DNA from: Myxococcales bacterium | Lineage (GTDB): Bacteria > Myxococcota_A > Polyangia > Polyangiales > Ga0077539 | Length of the DNA: 61,435 nt | Direction of reading: 5' to 3' | Assembly (NCBI GenBank): GCA_030652255.1 | Contig: JAUSAZ010000112.1 | Location: 133,907-195,341, forward strand | Shown here: piece after piece, positions 41,056-53,955 of the stretch | How the letters are laid out: the number at the start of each line of letters is the position of its first letter | Numbering within the stretch: position 1 is the first letter of the stretch | The notes under the pieces: model-generated | The model's input: the letters and a program-made list of their open reading frames with translations, nothing else | Databases searched by the model: none | Told to the model about the DNA's origin: nothing | Program-made: the position numbers and the translations under genes

Positions 41056-41087
41056 AAAGACCTGCAATTTCCGAGGAAAAGCACGAC

Positions 41088-43586
<2,499 letters not shown>

Positions 43587-43696
43587 CCGAACGCCCGGGC
43601 GCCGCGCGCGCCTGGAACTCCACCCGAAACCGCCGTCGCTGCCATTTGACAGGGGCGCAGGGCTTCGGGTACCAACCCGCCTCCCTCGAATCGCAA

Positions 43697-43950
43697 AAGG
43701 GTCTCTCATGCAGAAGCCGAAGTTCCGTACCGCCGACAAGTCCGCCTGGGTGTTCGTGACCACGCAGCTCAACAAGCGCCCGGTCAAGGCCATGAGCCGT
43801 CGCGCCGCGCTCCGTTGCGGCTACCTCGCCGGCGCCGCCAACCGCCTCGGTATCGAAGACCAGCGCGCCCTCCCGACGCCGCACATGGACGAGACCATGA
43901 GCGCGTTCATCAAGCGCGTGAAGTCCGCCCAGGCCTGATAAGGGTCTCTC
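43697..43950 (+). repeat. 11-base direct repeat flanking the small gene
   Basis: AAGGGTCTCTC is found at 43697-43707, ending at the ATG of the small gene, and at 43940-43950 just after its stop. The pair could be the footprint of a small insertion or duplication, or chance. No inverted repeat or transposase accompanies it. Confidence 0.3.
43708..43938 (+). CDS. Small basic hypothetical protein
   Basis: Not recognised. A 76-residue protein, basic in its first half (MQKPKFRTADKSAWVFVTTQLNKRPVKAMSRRAAL), ending in a helical tail (DETMSAFIKRVKSAQA). There is no signal or membrane helix. TTGACA at 43646-43651 followed by TACCAA 18 bases later may be its promoter. AAGGGTCTCTC occurs directly before its ATG (43697-43707) and again just after its stop (43940-43950). 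It sits between gyrB and the MBL gene. Confidence 0.65.
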   Translation: MQKPKFRTADKSAWVFVTTQLNKRPVKAMSRRAALRCGYLAGAANRLGIEDQRALPTPHMDETMSAFIKRVKSAQA

Positions 43951-43999
43951 GTCGCTTCGTTGACCGTACGCTACGCCGGGGGCTAGAACCCGCGACACA

Positions 44000-44863
44000 G
44001 TGCGGCACGATGGCTTCGACGTAACCTTCTGGGGGGTCCGGGGTAGTGTAGCTACCCCGGGGCCGCGCACGGTGCTGGTGGGCGGCAACACCAGCTGCGT
44101 CGAGGTGAGAGCGGGCGACGAGCGCATCATCCTCGACGGCGGCACCGGGCTCCGCGAGCTTGGCGACAGCCTCCGCCACGACGGCCCCCTCAACGCCCAC
44201 GTCTTCTTCTCCCACGTCCACTGGGACCACATCCAGGGCGTGCCCTTCTTCGCGCCCGTCTTCGACCCGCGCAGCAGCTTCGTGCTGCACGCCGGCAAGC
44301 GCGCGGGGCGCACCGTGCGCGAGGCCCTCGGCGGCCAGATGGTCGACCCGTACTTCCCGGTGCACCTCCAGGAGATCGAGGCGGCGCTCACCTTCCACGA
44401 CCTCGAGCAGCACCAACGGGTCACCATCGGCGACGGGGTGGTGGTGCACGGCATCGAGGGCAACCACCCCGACGGGGTGTACGCCTGGCGCGTCGAGTGG
44501 AAGGGCCACTCGCTCGTCTACGCGACCGACACGGAGAGCTCGTCGCTGCACGACGAGGCCATCATCGAGCTCGCGCGCGGCGCCGACGTGTTCATCTACG
44601 ACGCGCAGTTCACGCCCGAGCAGATGGACGGCGGCGACGGGCGCGGGTCACGCCGGGGCTGGGGGCACAGCACCATGATGGACGGCGCCCGCATCGCCCA
44701 GGCGGCCCGCGTGGGGACCTACGCGCTCTTCCACCACGACCCCTACCAGGACGACGACGCCGTGGTGGAGAAGGAGCGACGCGCCCAAGGGGTCTTCGAG
44801 CGCTCCATCGCGGCGCGCGAGGGCATGAAGCTCGACGTGATTCGCGGCCACCGGGGTGCGTAG
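44000..44863 (+). CDS. MBL-fold metallo-hydrolase (RNase Z/PhnP-like branch)
   Basis: A 287-residue MBL-fold protein with a GTG start. The first strand FDVTFWGVRGSVATPGPRTVLVGGNTSCVEVRAG is typical of the branch near PhnP and RNase Z-like hydrolases. The metal motif is SHVHWDHIQG. Further ligand positions are in YATDTE and HHDPYQDD. There is no signal, so it is cytoplasmic. The substrate is unknown; cyclic phosphate or phosphodiester is a family-based guess. It precedes the desaturase by about 100 bases. Confidence 0.83.
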   Translation: MRHDGFDVTFWGVRGSVATPGPRTVLVGGNTSCVEVRAGDERIILDGGTGLRELGDSLRHDGPLNAHVFFSHVHWDHIQGVPFFAPVFDPRSSFVLHAGKRAGRTVREALGGQMVDPYFPVHLQEIEAALTFHDLEQHQRVTIGDGVVVHGIEGNHPDGVYAWRVEWKGHSLVYATDTESSSLHDEAIIELARGADVFIYDAQFTPEQMDGGDGRGSRRGWGHSTMMDGARIAQAARVGTYALFHHDPYQDDDAVVEKERRAQGVFERSIAAREGMKLDVIRGHRGA

Positions 44864-44885
44864 CAGGCTTCGCGGGTGGCGCATC

Positions 44886-44908
44886 GATTGCGCGATTGCG
44901 CGATATCG
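44886..44908 (+). promoter_or_regulatory. Tandem repeat in desaturase upstream region
   Basis: GATTGCGC occurs twice in tandem (44886-44893, 44894-44901) followed by GATATCG, in the 99-base gap before the fatty acid desaturase. Tandem half-sites 8 bases apart could form an operator. The binder is unknown. Confidence 0.3.
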
Positions 44909-44962
44909 GTTGGGGATCTTTTCCCCCGGGAACATCGGGGTTATAGCAGCGCCACAACAACC

Positions 44963-46018
44963 ATGGACTCTGCGCTGCCTGCCACCATCCCATCGGACAT
45001 GATTGTCGAGAAGCCCAGTCCCCGGGAGGGCAAGGTGCTCATCGACGCGGCGCGCCCCTACGCGGTGGAGAGCCCCGGGCGCACCGTCTGGGTGGTGGTG
45101 AGCACGCTCGCGGCCTGGGCGACGTGCTTCGCGCTCGCCACCGCGCTGCCGGCGCCGTGGTACGCGCGGCTGCCCTTCACGGTGCTCACGGCGCTCATCG
45201 CGGTGCGGTCGTTCATCTTGTTCCATGACGTGATGCACACTGCGATGTGCCGCGGCAACGCGCTCTGGGCCCGGGTCTGCCGCGCGGTGGTCACCGCCTT
45301 CGGGTTCTGGATCCTGACGCCCCCGCGCATCTGGAAGGAGTCGCACAACTACCACCACGCGCACACGGCGAAGCTCGTGGGCTCGCACATCGGCTCGTAC
45401 ATGATGCTCACCCCGGCGATGTACGCGAAGGCGACGCCCTCGCAGCAGCGCATGTACCGGCTCATGCGCTCGCCCCTCAACGTGGCCGTCGGGTACGTCA
45501 CGGTCTTCCTGTGGGGGATGTGCGTGGGGCCGTTCTTGAAGGCCAAGAAGAAGCACTGGGACTCGGCCCTGGCGCTGGTGCTGCACGTCGCGCAGATCGC
45601 CCTGACGGTCTATTTCTTCGGCGTGGGCGCGGCCTTCACCGGGGTCATCGGCTGCGTGGGCCTGGCCTGCGCCATGGGCGCGTACCTCTTCTATGCGCAG
45701 CACAACTTCCCCGACATCCACGTGCAGCCGCGCGAGTCGTGGAGCTACACCCGCGCCGCGCTCGAGTCGTCGAGCTTCATGGAGATGTCCCCGCTGATGC
45801 ACTGGTTCACCGGCAACATCGGGTATCACCACGTGCATCACCTCAACCCGCAGATTCCGTTCTACCGGCTGCCCGAGGCGATGGCGGGCATCCCCGAGCT
45901 GCAGAACCCCGGGCGCACCTCGCTCCGCCTCAAGGACATCCGCGCCGCCTTCGCGCTCAAGCTCTGGGACCCCGCCAAGGGTCACATGGTCGGCTATGAC
46001 GAGGCCTCCGCGGGCTGA
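44963..46018 (+). CDS. Membrane fatty acid desaturase
   Basis: A 351-residue integral membrane di-iron desaturase/hydroxylase. The histidine boxes are HDVMH, HNYHHAH and HHVHH, with four or more membrane helices. It introduces double bonds into membrane lipids using oxygen and electrons from a ferredoxin-like partner, by family. The start MDSALPATIPSDM is set by normal length. A second, different desaturase lies at 50601. Confidence 0.9.
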   Translation: MDSALPATIPSDMIVEKPSPREGKVLIDAARPYAVESPGRTVWVVVSTLAAWATCFALATALPAPWYARLPFTVLTALIAVRSFILFHDVMHTAMCRGNALWARVCRAVVTAFGFWILTPPRIWKESHNYHHAHTAKLVGSHIGSYMMLTPAMYAKATPSQQRMYRLMRSPLNVAVGYVTVFLWGMCVGPFLKAKKKHWDSALALVLHVAQIALTVYFFGVGAAFTGVIGCVGLACAMGAYLFYAQHNFPDIHVQPRESWSYTRAALESSSFMEMSPLMHWFTGNIGYHHVHHLNPQIPFYRLPEAMAGIPELQNPGRTSLRLKDIRAAFALKLWDPAKGHMVGYDEASAG

Positions 46019-46068
46019 GCGCCCCGCTCGATCGTCCCCCGCCCCGTGATATCCCATCGGGCACCCCG

Positions 46069-48897
46069 ATGAGCCATCGCGCCCGCCTCGCTCCCCTCCT
46101 CGCCCTCCTCCTCGCCGCAGCCACCGCCCACGCCCAGCCGCGGCCCGTCGCGCTCAGCGCCGTCGAGCACGCCCTCGGCGCGTCGCCGCTGCACATGGTC
46201 GCGGGCCACGGGCGGCTCACCGCGGGCGTCACCCGCGACGGGGACCTCGCGGTGCTCACCTGGCCGTCGCCCTCGTGCTGCGACCAGCTCACCCACCTCT
46301 CGACCAACGCCCTCGACGCCCGCACGCGCCCCCGCACCGGCGTCCGCGAGGGCTTCGGCGTCGCCCTCGGCGTGGTCGTCGAGACGGCGTCGGGCACCCG
46401 CGTCGAGTGGCTCCACGACCCCGCGCGCTGGCGCCCGGTGGCGAGCTACGCCGACGAGCGCTCGCTACAGCCGCGCGTGACGTACACCCGCGTCGACGGC
46501 GGGCTCACGATCACCCTCGACGACGCCGTGCTCCCCTCGCCCGACGTGCTCCAGCGGCGCGTGCGCTACGTGCGCACCGAAGACGCCGCGGGCATGGCCA
46601 TCCGCAGCGTCGCCCTCATGGCGCACGCCAACCTCGGGCTCACCCAGAACGTCATCCCGCGGCTCCCCTTCGGCGACGTGCTCGCCGACAGCCGCAACGA
46701 CTTCGGCGTCGTGTACGACCGCGCCCTCGGGGCCTTCGTGCACTTCCGCCCCACCGACCGCGCGCCCATCACCGACCTCACCGCCCTCGTCAGCGCCCCG
46801 GAGCTGCCGGCCAACCACTTCGGCCCGCTGGACGCCCTGCTCCGCCGCGACGGCGACCTCACGGCCGACGCCGACGCCCTCGCCGCCTCGCTCGACACCA
46901 CCTTCACCCGCGGCGTGTACGCCGTCGTCGGGAGCGAGCCGCGCGCCGACGCCTTCCACGCCGGGCGCGAGGGCGATGACTTCTGCGACGAGCTCGGACT
47001 GCTCGTCGACAACGTCCTGGCGCTCCGCACGTCGGGCATCGTGCTGCCGCTCGACCCGGGCCTGGCGACGGGGTTCCGCTGCCCCGACGCCGTGCGCCCG
47101 TCGCGCCTCGCCGTCGCCCGCGGATGGACCCGCAGCACCCCGTCGGCGTGGTCGCTCGCCAGCACCAACACCCTCGCGGGCAACCCCGTGGCGGCCTACC
47201 TCAACGACAGCGCCCTGCGGGTGCCCTTCACCACCACGGGCCTCACCGGCGAGGCCCGCCTGCTCATCGCATTCGGGTCCACCGCGGCCGAGGCGCGCAC
47301 CGCCTACGGCACCGCGCGGGCGCTGCCCCCCGCGGAGGTGATCCGCCGCGACAGCGCCGAGTGGGAGCGCCGCGCGGGCGCCCTGGCGGTGCCCGAGCAC
47401 CTGCCCGAGACCATTCCCCTCGCCGAGCGTACGCGCATCACCCGCGCGGCGCGGCGGGCCATGCTGCACGTGCTCAACGGCACCGACGCGGCCACCGGGA
47501 TGGTGGTGGCGTCCATCGCCCGCCAGGCGCCGTACGGGCTCGACTGGCCGCGCGACGGGGCCTTCTTCGACGACGCCTTCGACGTCGGGGGTTTGCCCGG
47601 CAACACCACCCGGCGGCTCGACTGGGCGCTGCCGCTCGCGCGCACGACCGCGCTGGGGCAGTCGGACATCAACCCGCTCACGGACCCGCGGCCGCCCGTC
47701 GACCCGCGCACCGGCACCCGGCAGTACCCCGAGTCCGCCTGGGAGATGAACTACTACAACACCGGCGCGATGGGCGGGTTCTTCCGCTTCGAGATCGACA
47801 ACACCGCGCTGATGGTGTGGTCGGCTTCGACGCACCTGGCGTTCTTGTCCAATGAAGAGCGGATGACCACCGCCGCGCGCTGGTGGCCGGGCATCCGCCG
47901 TAGCGCCGACCTGCTGGCCGACTGGCGCGACGCCGAGACGGGGCTGCACGCGCTCGCCAACGAGGACGACAACGCGGCCTTCTCGGCCACGCTCCACGGC
48001 GGCACCACGGTGTTCGCCGCGCTGGAGTCCTGCGCGCGGGTGGCCCGGTTGATGGGCGAGCCCGCCGTCGCCTCGCGCTGGGAGCGCCGGGCCTCGGAGC
48101 TGCGCGACGCCCTCGTGCGGCGCTTCTACGACCCCACGATGCAGCGCTTCGTCAACGACGTGACCGGCGCGGCGGCGAGCAACCCGGGCTCGTCGGCGCT
48201 GGGCGCGACGGCGTGGATGGTGTGGCCTGCGGCGATGTTCGCGGTGACCGACGAGCGCGTGGCGCGGCAGATGCGCAGCGACATGGAGCGGGTGCTCGCG
48301 GCGCTGCGGGGCGACCCCGGCACCGAAGGGGGGGCGTACCTCACCAAGACCATGCTGGCGGCTGCGGTGTTCGTGGGGCGCGGGGGCGATCCCACGCTGC
48401 GGCCGCTGGTGGAGGAGTCGCTCGTGCGGATGGCGAGGGACGTCATCACCGACGACACGCAGGTGATGGGCGAGGTGTTCATCACGCTGCGCGACGCGGA
48501 CGGCGGGGTGATCGCGAGGGAGAACCGGGTGTCCACCCCGCACCTGTGGGAGGCGACGCTGTTCTACCTGGCCACGATGGCGCTGAGCGAGCCGGAGCGC
48601 TTCGACTTCGACCGCCGCGCGCTTCCCCCGGCGATGATCCCGCCGCCGGGGACGGTGCCGCTGCCCGAGCCGATGGCCGACGCGGGCGCGGTGATGGACG
48701 CGACGATGGACGTGCCGCAGGTCTTCGACGCGGGCGCGGCGATGGACGCCGGGAGGGACCCCTTCGCGGTGCCCACCGGGCCGGGTGATTGTGCGTGCGC
48801 GGTGCCGGGCCCGGCGCCGATGGGCGGGGCGCGGGGGTGGATGGCGCTCGGCGCGCTGGGGCTGTGGGCGGCGCGGCGTCGGCGTCGACGCGCTTGA
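46069..48897 (+). CDS. Exported GH15-like (glucoamylase-fold) protein with MYXO-CTERM-like tail
   Basis: A 942-residue protein with signal peptide MSHRARLAPLLALLLAAATAHAQ. The centre (about residues 450-800) shows the alpha/alpha barrel of glycoside hydrolase family 15: GLDWPRDGAFFDDAFD, ESAWEMNYYNTGAMGGFFRFEIDNTALMVWS, LFYLATMALSEPERFDF. The C-terminal Asp/Ala linker ends GDCACAVPGPAP, then the helix GWMALGALGLWA and RRRRRR, a MYXO-CTERM-like sorting tag. It probably acts on alpha-glucans outside the cell. The catalytic Glu could not be assigned with confidence. Confidence 0.82.
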   Translation: MSHRARLAPLLALLLAAATAHAQPRPVALSAVEHALGASPLHMVAGHGRLTAGVTRDGDLAVLTWPSPSCCDQLTHLSTNALDARTRPRTGVREGFGVALGVVVETASGTRVEWLHDPARWRPVASYADERSLQPRVTYTRVDGGLTITLDDAVLPSPDVLQRRVRYVRTEDAAGMAIRSVALMAHANLGLTQNVIPRLPFGDVLADSRNDFGVVYDRALGAFVHFRPTDRAPITDLTALVSAPELPANHFGPLDALLRRDGDLTADADALAASLDTTFTRGVYAVVGSEPRADAFHAGREGDDFCDELGLLVDNVLALRTSGIVLPLDPGLATGFRCPDAVRPSRLAVARGWTRSTPSAWSLASTNTLAGNPVAAYLNDSALRVPFTTTGLTGEARLLIAFGSTAAEARTAYGTARALPPAEVIRRDSAEWERRAGALAVPEHLPETIPLAERTRITRAARRAMLHVLNGTDAATGMVVASIARQAPYGLDWPRDGAFFDDAFDVGGLPGNTTRRLDWALPLARTTALGQSDINPLTDPRPPVDPRTGTRQYPESAWEMNYYNTGAMGGFFRFEIDNTALMVWSASTHLAFLSNEERMTTAARWWPGIRRSADLLADWRDAETGLHALANEDDNAAFSATLHGGTTVFAALESCARVARLMGEPAVASRWERRASELRDALVRRFYDPTMQRFVNDVTGAAASNPGSSALGATAWMVWPAAMFAVTDERVARQMRSDMERVLAALRGDPGTEGGAYLTKTMLAAAVFVGRGGDPTLRPLVEESLVRMARDVITDDTQVMGEVFITLRDADGGVIARENRVSTPHLWEATLFYLATMALSEPERFDFDRRALPPAMIPPPGTVPLPEPMADAGAVMDATMDVPQVFDAGAAMDAGRDPFAVPTGPGDCACAVPGPAPMGGARGWMALGALGLWAARRRRRRA

Positions 48898-48932
48898 CCC
48901 GACCGGGCGATGTAGGCACCTATCCCGTCGCC

Positions 48933-50573
<1,641 letters not shown>

Positions 50574-50600
50574 GACGGCGATGGGGGGCGCTGGGCCCCG

Positions 50601-51497
50601 TCACACGGGTTTCGGCGTCGACTCCACGGGCGCCGAGACCACCGGCGCCGTGGGGCCGGCGGCGCCTGCGAGCACCCAGGCGGGCGGCGTGCGGAGGTCC
50701 CACACCACGCCGACCAGGGAGAGGGCCTTCAGCACATAGAAGGTCACGTCGATCTCCCACCAGAAGAAGCCGTTGCGGGCGCTCGACTGGTAGTGGTGAT
50801 GGTTGTTGTGCCACCCCTCGCCGAAGGTGATGAGCGCCAGGAAGGGGTTGTTGCGCGAGGTGTCGGAGGTCTCGTAGCGACGCGAGCCCCAGACGTGCGC
50901 GAGGGAGTTGATGGTGAAGGTCGCGTGCCACATCGCGACGATCGCCAGGAAGCCGCCCCAGAAGAGCCATGGCAGGCCGCCGAGGGCGAGCATCGTGGCG
51001 CAGAGCACCACCGGCCCGAGGGCCCAGTAATCGTTGAGGAAGGTGAGCTCGGGGTACTGCGAGAACTCCTTCCGCTGCGCGGGAGAGGTCTCCATGTACT
51101 TGGGCGCCAGGAACCACAGGGCGTGCGACCAGAAGAAGCCCCGCCGCGGCGAGTGGATGTCCTCGGGGGTGTCGGAGAACTTGTGGTGGTGCCGGTGATG
51201 CCCGGACCACCAGAGCACGCCCTTCTGTGACGTGAGCGTCCCGAGGGCGGCCAGCACGAACTGGAACACCCGGCCGGTCTTGAAGCTCCGATGGGAGAAG
51301 TAGCGGTGGTAGCCCGCCATGATGCCGAAGCTGCCGAGGCAGTAGGCGACGAGGAAGGCGCCCACGTTGCTCCAGCGGAAGGGCACGAAGAAGATGCCCA
51401 GCGCCAGCACATGGAGCAGCCAGAACGGGATCGATGCCCCGTCGAGGCTCAGCTGTTCGTCAGGGCCCCGGGCATAGGGATCGTTCGGTTTTTCCAC
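50601..51497 (-). CDS. Acyl-CoA desaturase (delta-9 type)
   Basis: A 298-residue membrane desaturase. Histidine boxes are HRYFSH, HHRHHH and HNNHHH, the pattern of acyl-CoA delta-9 desaturases. About four membrane helices can be seen (FWLLHVLALGIFFVPF, WLFWGGFLAIVAMW). It makes monounsaturated fatty acyl groups. It is convergent with the fumarase gene. A different desaturase is at 44963. Confidence 0.91.
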   Translation of the reverse strand: MEKPNDPYARGPDEQLSLDGASIPFWLLHVLALGIFFVPFRWSNVGAFLVAYCLGSFGIMAGYHRYFSHRSFKTGRVFQFVLAALGTLTSQKGVLWWSGHHRHHHKFSDTPEDIHSPRRGFFWSHALWFLAPKYMETSPAQRKEFSQYPELTFLNDYWALGPVVLCATMLALGGLPWLFWGGFLAIVAMWHATFTINSLAHVWGSRRYETSDTSRNNPFLALITFGEGWHNNHHHYQSSARNGFFWWEIDVTFYVLKALSLVGVVWDLRTPPAWVLAGAAGPTAPVVSAPVESTPKPV

Positions 51498-51593
51498 GGG
51501 ACATAGGTTGCTCCCGTGACCCGGGCGTCAAGCGCGGCCGTGGTGGATAGTGGGAAATCGTCTGCGACCGCGTGGTCACACGGGCGCGGGCGT

Positions 51594-52238
51594 TCAGCGC
51601 GGGATCTTCCTGGCGTCCTCGACGAACTTCGCCAGCCCGGAGTCGGTGAGCGGGTGCTTCGCGAGCTGCTCGATGACCTTGTAGGGGATGGTGCAGACGT
51701 CCGCGCCGAGCAGGGCGGCCTGGGAGACGTGGATGGGGTGGCGCACCGAGGCGACCAGCACCTGCGTGCGGAAATCGTAGTTCTGGTAGATGGTGACGAT
51801 GTCGCCGATGAGGTCCATCCCGTTCTCGGAGATGTCGTCGAGGCGGCCGACGAAGGGCGAGATGTACGTGGCCCCGGCCTTGGCCGCGAGCAGCGCCTGG
51901 TTGGCCGAGAAGCAGAGCGTCACGTTGGTCTTGATGCCCTGCGACGCGCAGGCCTTCGTGGCGCGCAGCCCGTCGAGGGTGAGCGGGAGCTTCACCACGA
52001 CGTTCTTGTGCACCTTCGCCCAGTCGAGGGCCTCGGCCATCATCCCGTCGTAGTCGACGCTGAGAACCTCCGCGGAGATGGGGCCGTCGACGATCTCGCA
52101 GATCTCCCGCACCACGTCGAGGTACTTCCGGCCGCTCTTGGCGACCAGCGAAGGGTTGGTGGTCACGCCGTCGATGACGCCCATCGCCGCCGCGTCGCGG
52201 ATCTCCTTCAGGTCAGCCGTGTCGATGAAGAACTTCAT
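51594..52238 (-). CDS. Transaldolase-like protein (fructose-6-phosphate aldolase family)
   Basis: A 214-residue small transaldolase. The N terminus MKFFIDTADLKEIRDAAAMGVIDGVTTNPSLVAK and the Schiff-base Lys in VVVKLPLTLDGL are typical. It moves dihydroxyacetone or sedoheptulose units in sugar-phosphate metabolism; aldolase and transaldolase members cannot be told apart from this sequence. There is no signal, so it is cytoplasmic. It stands alone. Confidence 0.9.
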   Translation of the reverse strand: MKFFIDTADLKEIRDAAAMGVIDGVTTNPSLVAKSGRKYLDVVREICEIVDGPISAEVLSVDYDGMMAEALDWAKVHKNVVVKLPLTLDGLRATKACASQGIKTNVTLCFSANQALLAAKAGATYISPFVGRLDDISENGMDLIGDIVTIYQNYDFRTQVLVASVRHPIHVSQAALLGADVCTIPYKVIEQLAKHPLTDSGLAKFVEDARKIPR

Positions 52239-52320
52239 GGCAATCGCTCCTTCTACGGCGCACCGCCCAGCGTGGTGGCTCCGCGCGGCGGAGTGTCACG
52301 AAAGGCCTTCGCGGTGCAAG

Positions 52321-52623
52321 TCAGGGCACGCGCTTGAGCCGGCCGCGGCGCGCGTCGAAGACCACCACGCCGAGGCTGCCCAGGAAGCCGACGAAGCCCC
52401 CGAGCGCCGCGCCCAGCCAGAGGGCGTAGGGGCGCACGTTCTCCATCAGCCACTCGAAGACCGGCCGCGGCACGTACCAGGGCGGCGCCACCGTGGCGAG
52501 CAGCAGGTGCAGCGCCAGGGCGCCGACGCCCATCAGCGCGGCGGTGAGCACGAGGCACTTGAGGGCGGTGTAGCTCCAGCCGCGGCGCCATGAGGGGGAG
52601 GGCTCGGGGGTCGTTGCTTCCAT
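52321..52623 (-). CDS. Small membrane protein, unknown
   Basis: Not recognised. A 100-residue protein with two membrane helices (CLVLTAALMGVGALALHLLLATV and ALWLGAALGGFVGFLGSLGVVVF) and a basic C terminus (ARRGRLKRVP). The start MEATTPEPSPSWRRG was chosen; a longer frame is open upstream. It lies divergent from pqqA with a 135-base gap. Confidence 0.65.
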   Translation of the reverse strand: MEATTPEPSPSWRRGWSYTALKCLVLTAALMGVGALALHLLLATVAPPWYVPRPVFEWLMENVRPYALWLGAALGGFVGFLGSLGVVVFDARRGRLKRVP

Positions 52624-52758
52624 AGGTCGTGGAGGATACCCCCCGTGACGCCCGCGGGCCCGCGGCGCGGCGCGGCTTGACCCGCCCACGCCGCGACCGC
52701 TAGAAACCGTGGGCACTACGAGTCCCCCGACGACCCCGACGACAGGAGCGCACGAGCC

Positions 52759-52911
52759 ATGAACCGCACCGACACCCGCGAAGCCCGCGAGACCACCACG
52801 GCCCGCCCCCAGGACAACGCCCGCACCGCGCGCCGCCCGTGGCAGCGCCCGGACTTCGTCGAGACCTCCGCCTGCGCCGAGATCGGCGCCTACGCCTTCC
52901 AGGCGAAGTGA
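52759..52911 (+). CDS. pqqA: PQQ precursor peptide PqqA
   Basis: A 50-residue peptide, short enough to be missed by length-filtered gene calls. The C-terminal part reads WQRPDFVETSACAEIGAYAFQAK. Glu 41 and Tyr 45 are spaced E-x-x-x-Y, the pair that is joined to make pyrroloquinoline quinone. AGGAG lies about 11 bases before the ATG. The N-terminal half is a charged leader longer than that of typical 23-30-residue PqqA peptides. pqqB follows 49 bases downstream. pqqC, pqqD and pqqE are not in the window. Confidence 0.85.
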   Translation: MNRTDTREARETTTARPQDNARTARRPWQRPDFVETSACAEIGAYAFQAK

Positions 52912-52960
52912 CCGCGCCTACGCCCCGCCGCCCAGCGCTCGCGCCCCCGCTCCCCCTGCC

Positions 52961-53911
52961 ATGCCCCTGACCGTCATCGTCCTCGGCTCCGCCGCCGGCG
53001 GGGGCCTCCCCCAATGGAACTGCAACTGCCCCCAGTGCGCCGCCGCCCGCGCGGGCGACCCGATGGTTCCGCCGCGCAGCCAGTCGTCCATCGCCGTCTC
53101 CGCCGACGGTGAGCGCTGGCTGCTCTGCAACGCCTCGCCCGACGTCCGCACGCAGCTCGCGCACACGCCCGCCCTGCACCCGCGCGCCCTGCGGCACAGC
53201 CCCGTCGCCGCGGTCGCCCTCACCAACGCCGACATCGACCACGCCACGGGGCTGCTCATCCTGCGCGAGGGCGGCGCGCCGCCCGTGTACTGCACCGCCC
53301 GCGTCGAGCTCGCCCTCACCGTCGGGCTGCGGGTGCTCCCGGCGCTCGCCTCCTACGGCGAGGTGATCGCGCGCCGCGTCGAGCCGGGCGCCGACGAGCC
53401 GGTGGTCATCCGCGACCGCGCGGGCGACGACATCGGCGTGCGCCTGCGGGCCTTTACCGTGGCGAGTAAACCGCCGCCGTACATGCTCCCGCACCTGACG
53501 CCGGCGGAGGCCGCCGACCTGCACGCGGGGGACACCGTCGGGCTGGAGCTGAGCTCGGCCGACGGGGCCGCGCCGCTGGTGTACGTGCCGGGGGTGCGCG
53601 AGCTCGACGAGGCGCTGCGCGCGCGGCTCTCGGCGGCGGCGCTGGTGCTCATCGACGGCACCTGCTTCACCGACGACGAGCTGGTGGCGAGCGGGGCGTC
53701 GCACAAGACCGCGCGGATGATGGGCCACGCGCCGCTCACCGGGGAGGGCGGGATGCTGGCCTTCCTGGAGACGGTGACGGGCCCGCGGGTGGCGCTGGTG
53801 CACATCAACAACAGCAACCCCGTGCTGCGCGCCGACAGCCAGGCGCGGTGGCAGATCGAGGCGCGCGGCGTAGCGGTGGCGGGCGACGGCGACACCTTCG
53901 TGGTGGGTTGA
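52961..53911 (+). CDS. pqqB: Coenzyme PQQ biosynthesis protein PqqB
   Basis: A 316-residue MBL-fold protein of PQQ synthesis, thought to hydroxylate the tyrosine part of the precursor. It opens TVIVLGSAAGGGLPQWNCNCPQC, with the conserved Cys-rich loop. The metal region reads TNADIDHATGLL, as in other PqqB. The C terminus has GTCFTDDEL and HINNSNPVL. It follows pqqA in the same direction. The rest of the pathway must be encoded elsewhere if PQQ is made. Confidence 0.9.
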   Translation: MPLTVIVLGSAAGGGLPQWNCNCPQCAAARAGDPMVPPRSQSSIAVSADGERWLLCNASPDVRTQLAHTPALHPRALRHSPVAAVALTNADIDHATGLLILREGGAPPVYCTARVELALTVGLRVLPALASYGEVIARRVEPGADEPVVIRDRAGDDIGVRLRAFTVASKPPPYMLPHLTPAEAADLHAGDTVGLELSSADGAAPLVYVPGVRELDEALRARLSAAALVLIDGTCFTDDELVASGASHKTARMMGHAPLTGEGGMLAFLETVTGPRVALVHINNSNPVLRADSQARWQIEARGVAVAGDGDTFVVG

Positions 53912-53955
53912 GGGCCCGGCAGTGGGCGTCGGGGTGGTGCCATGATGTCGCCCCG

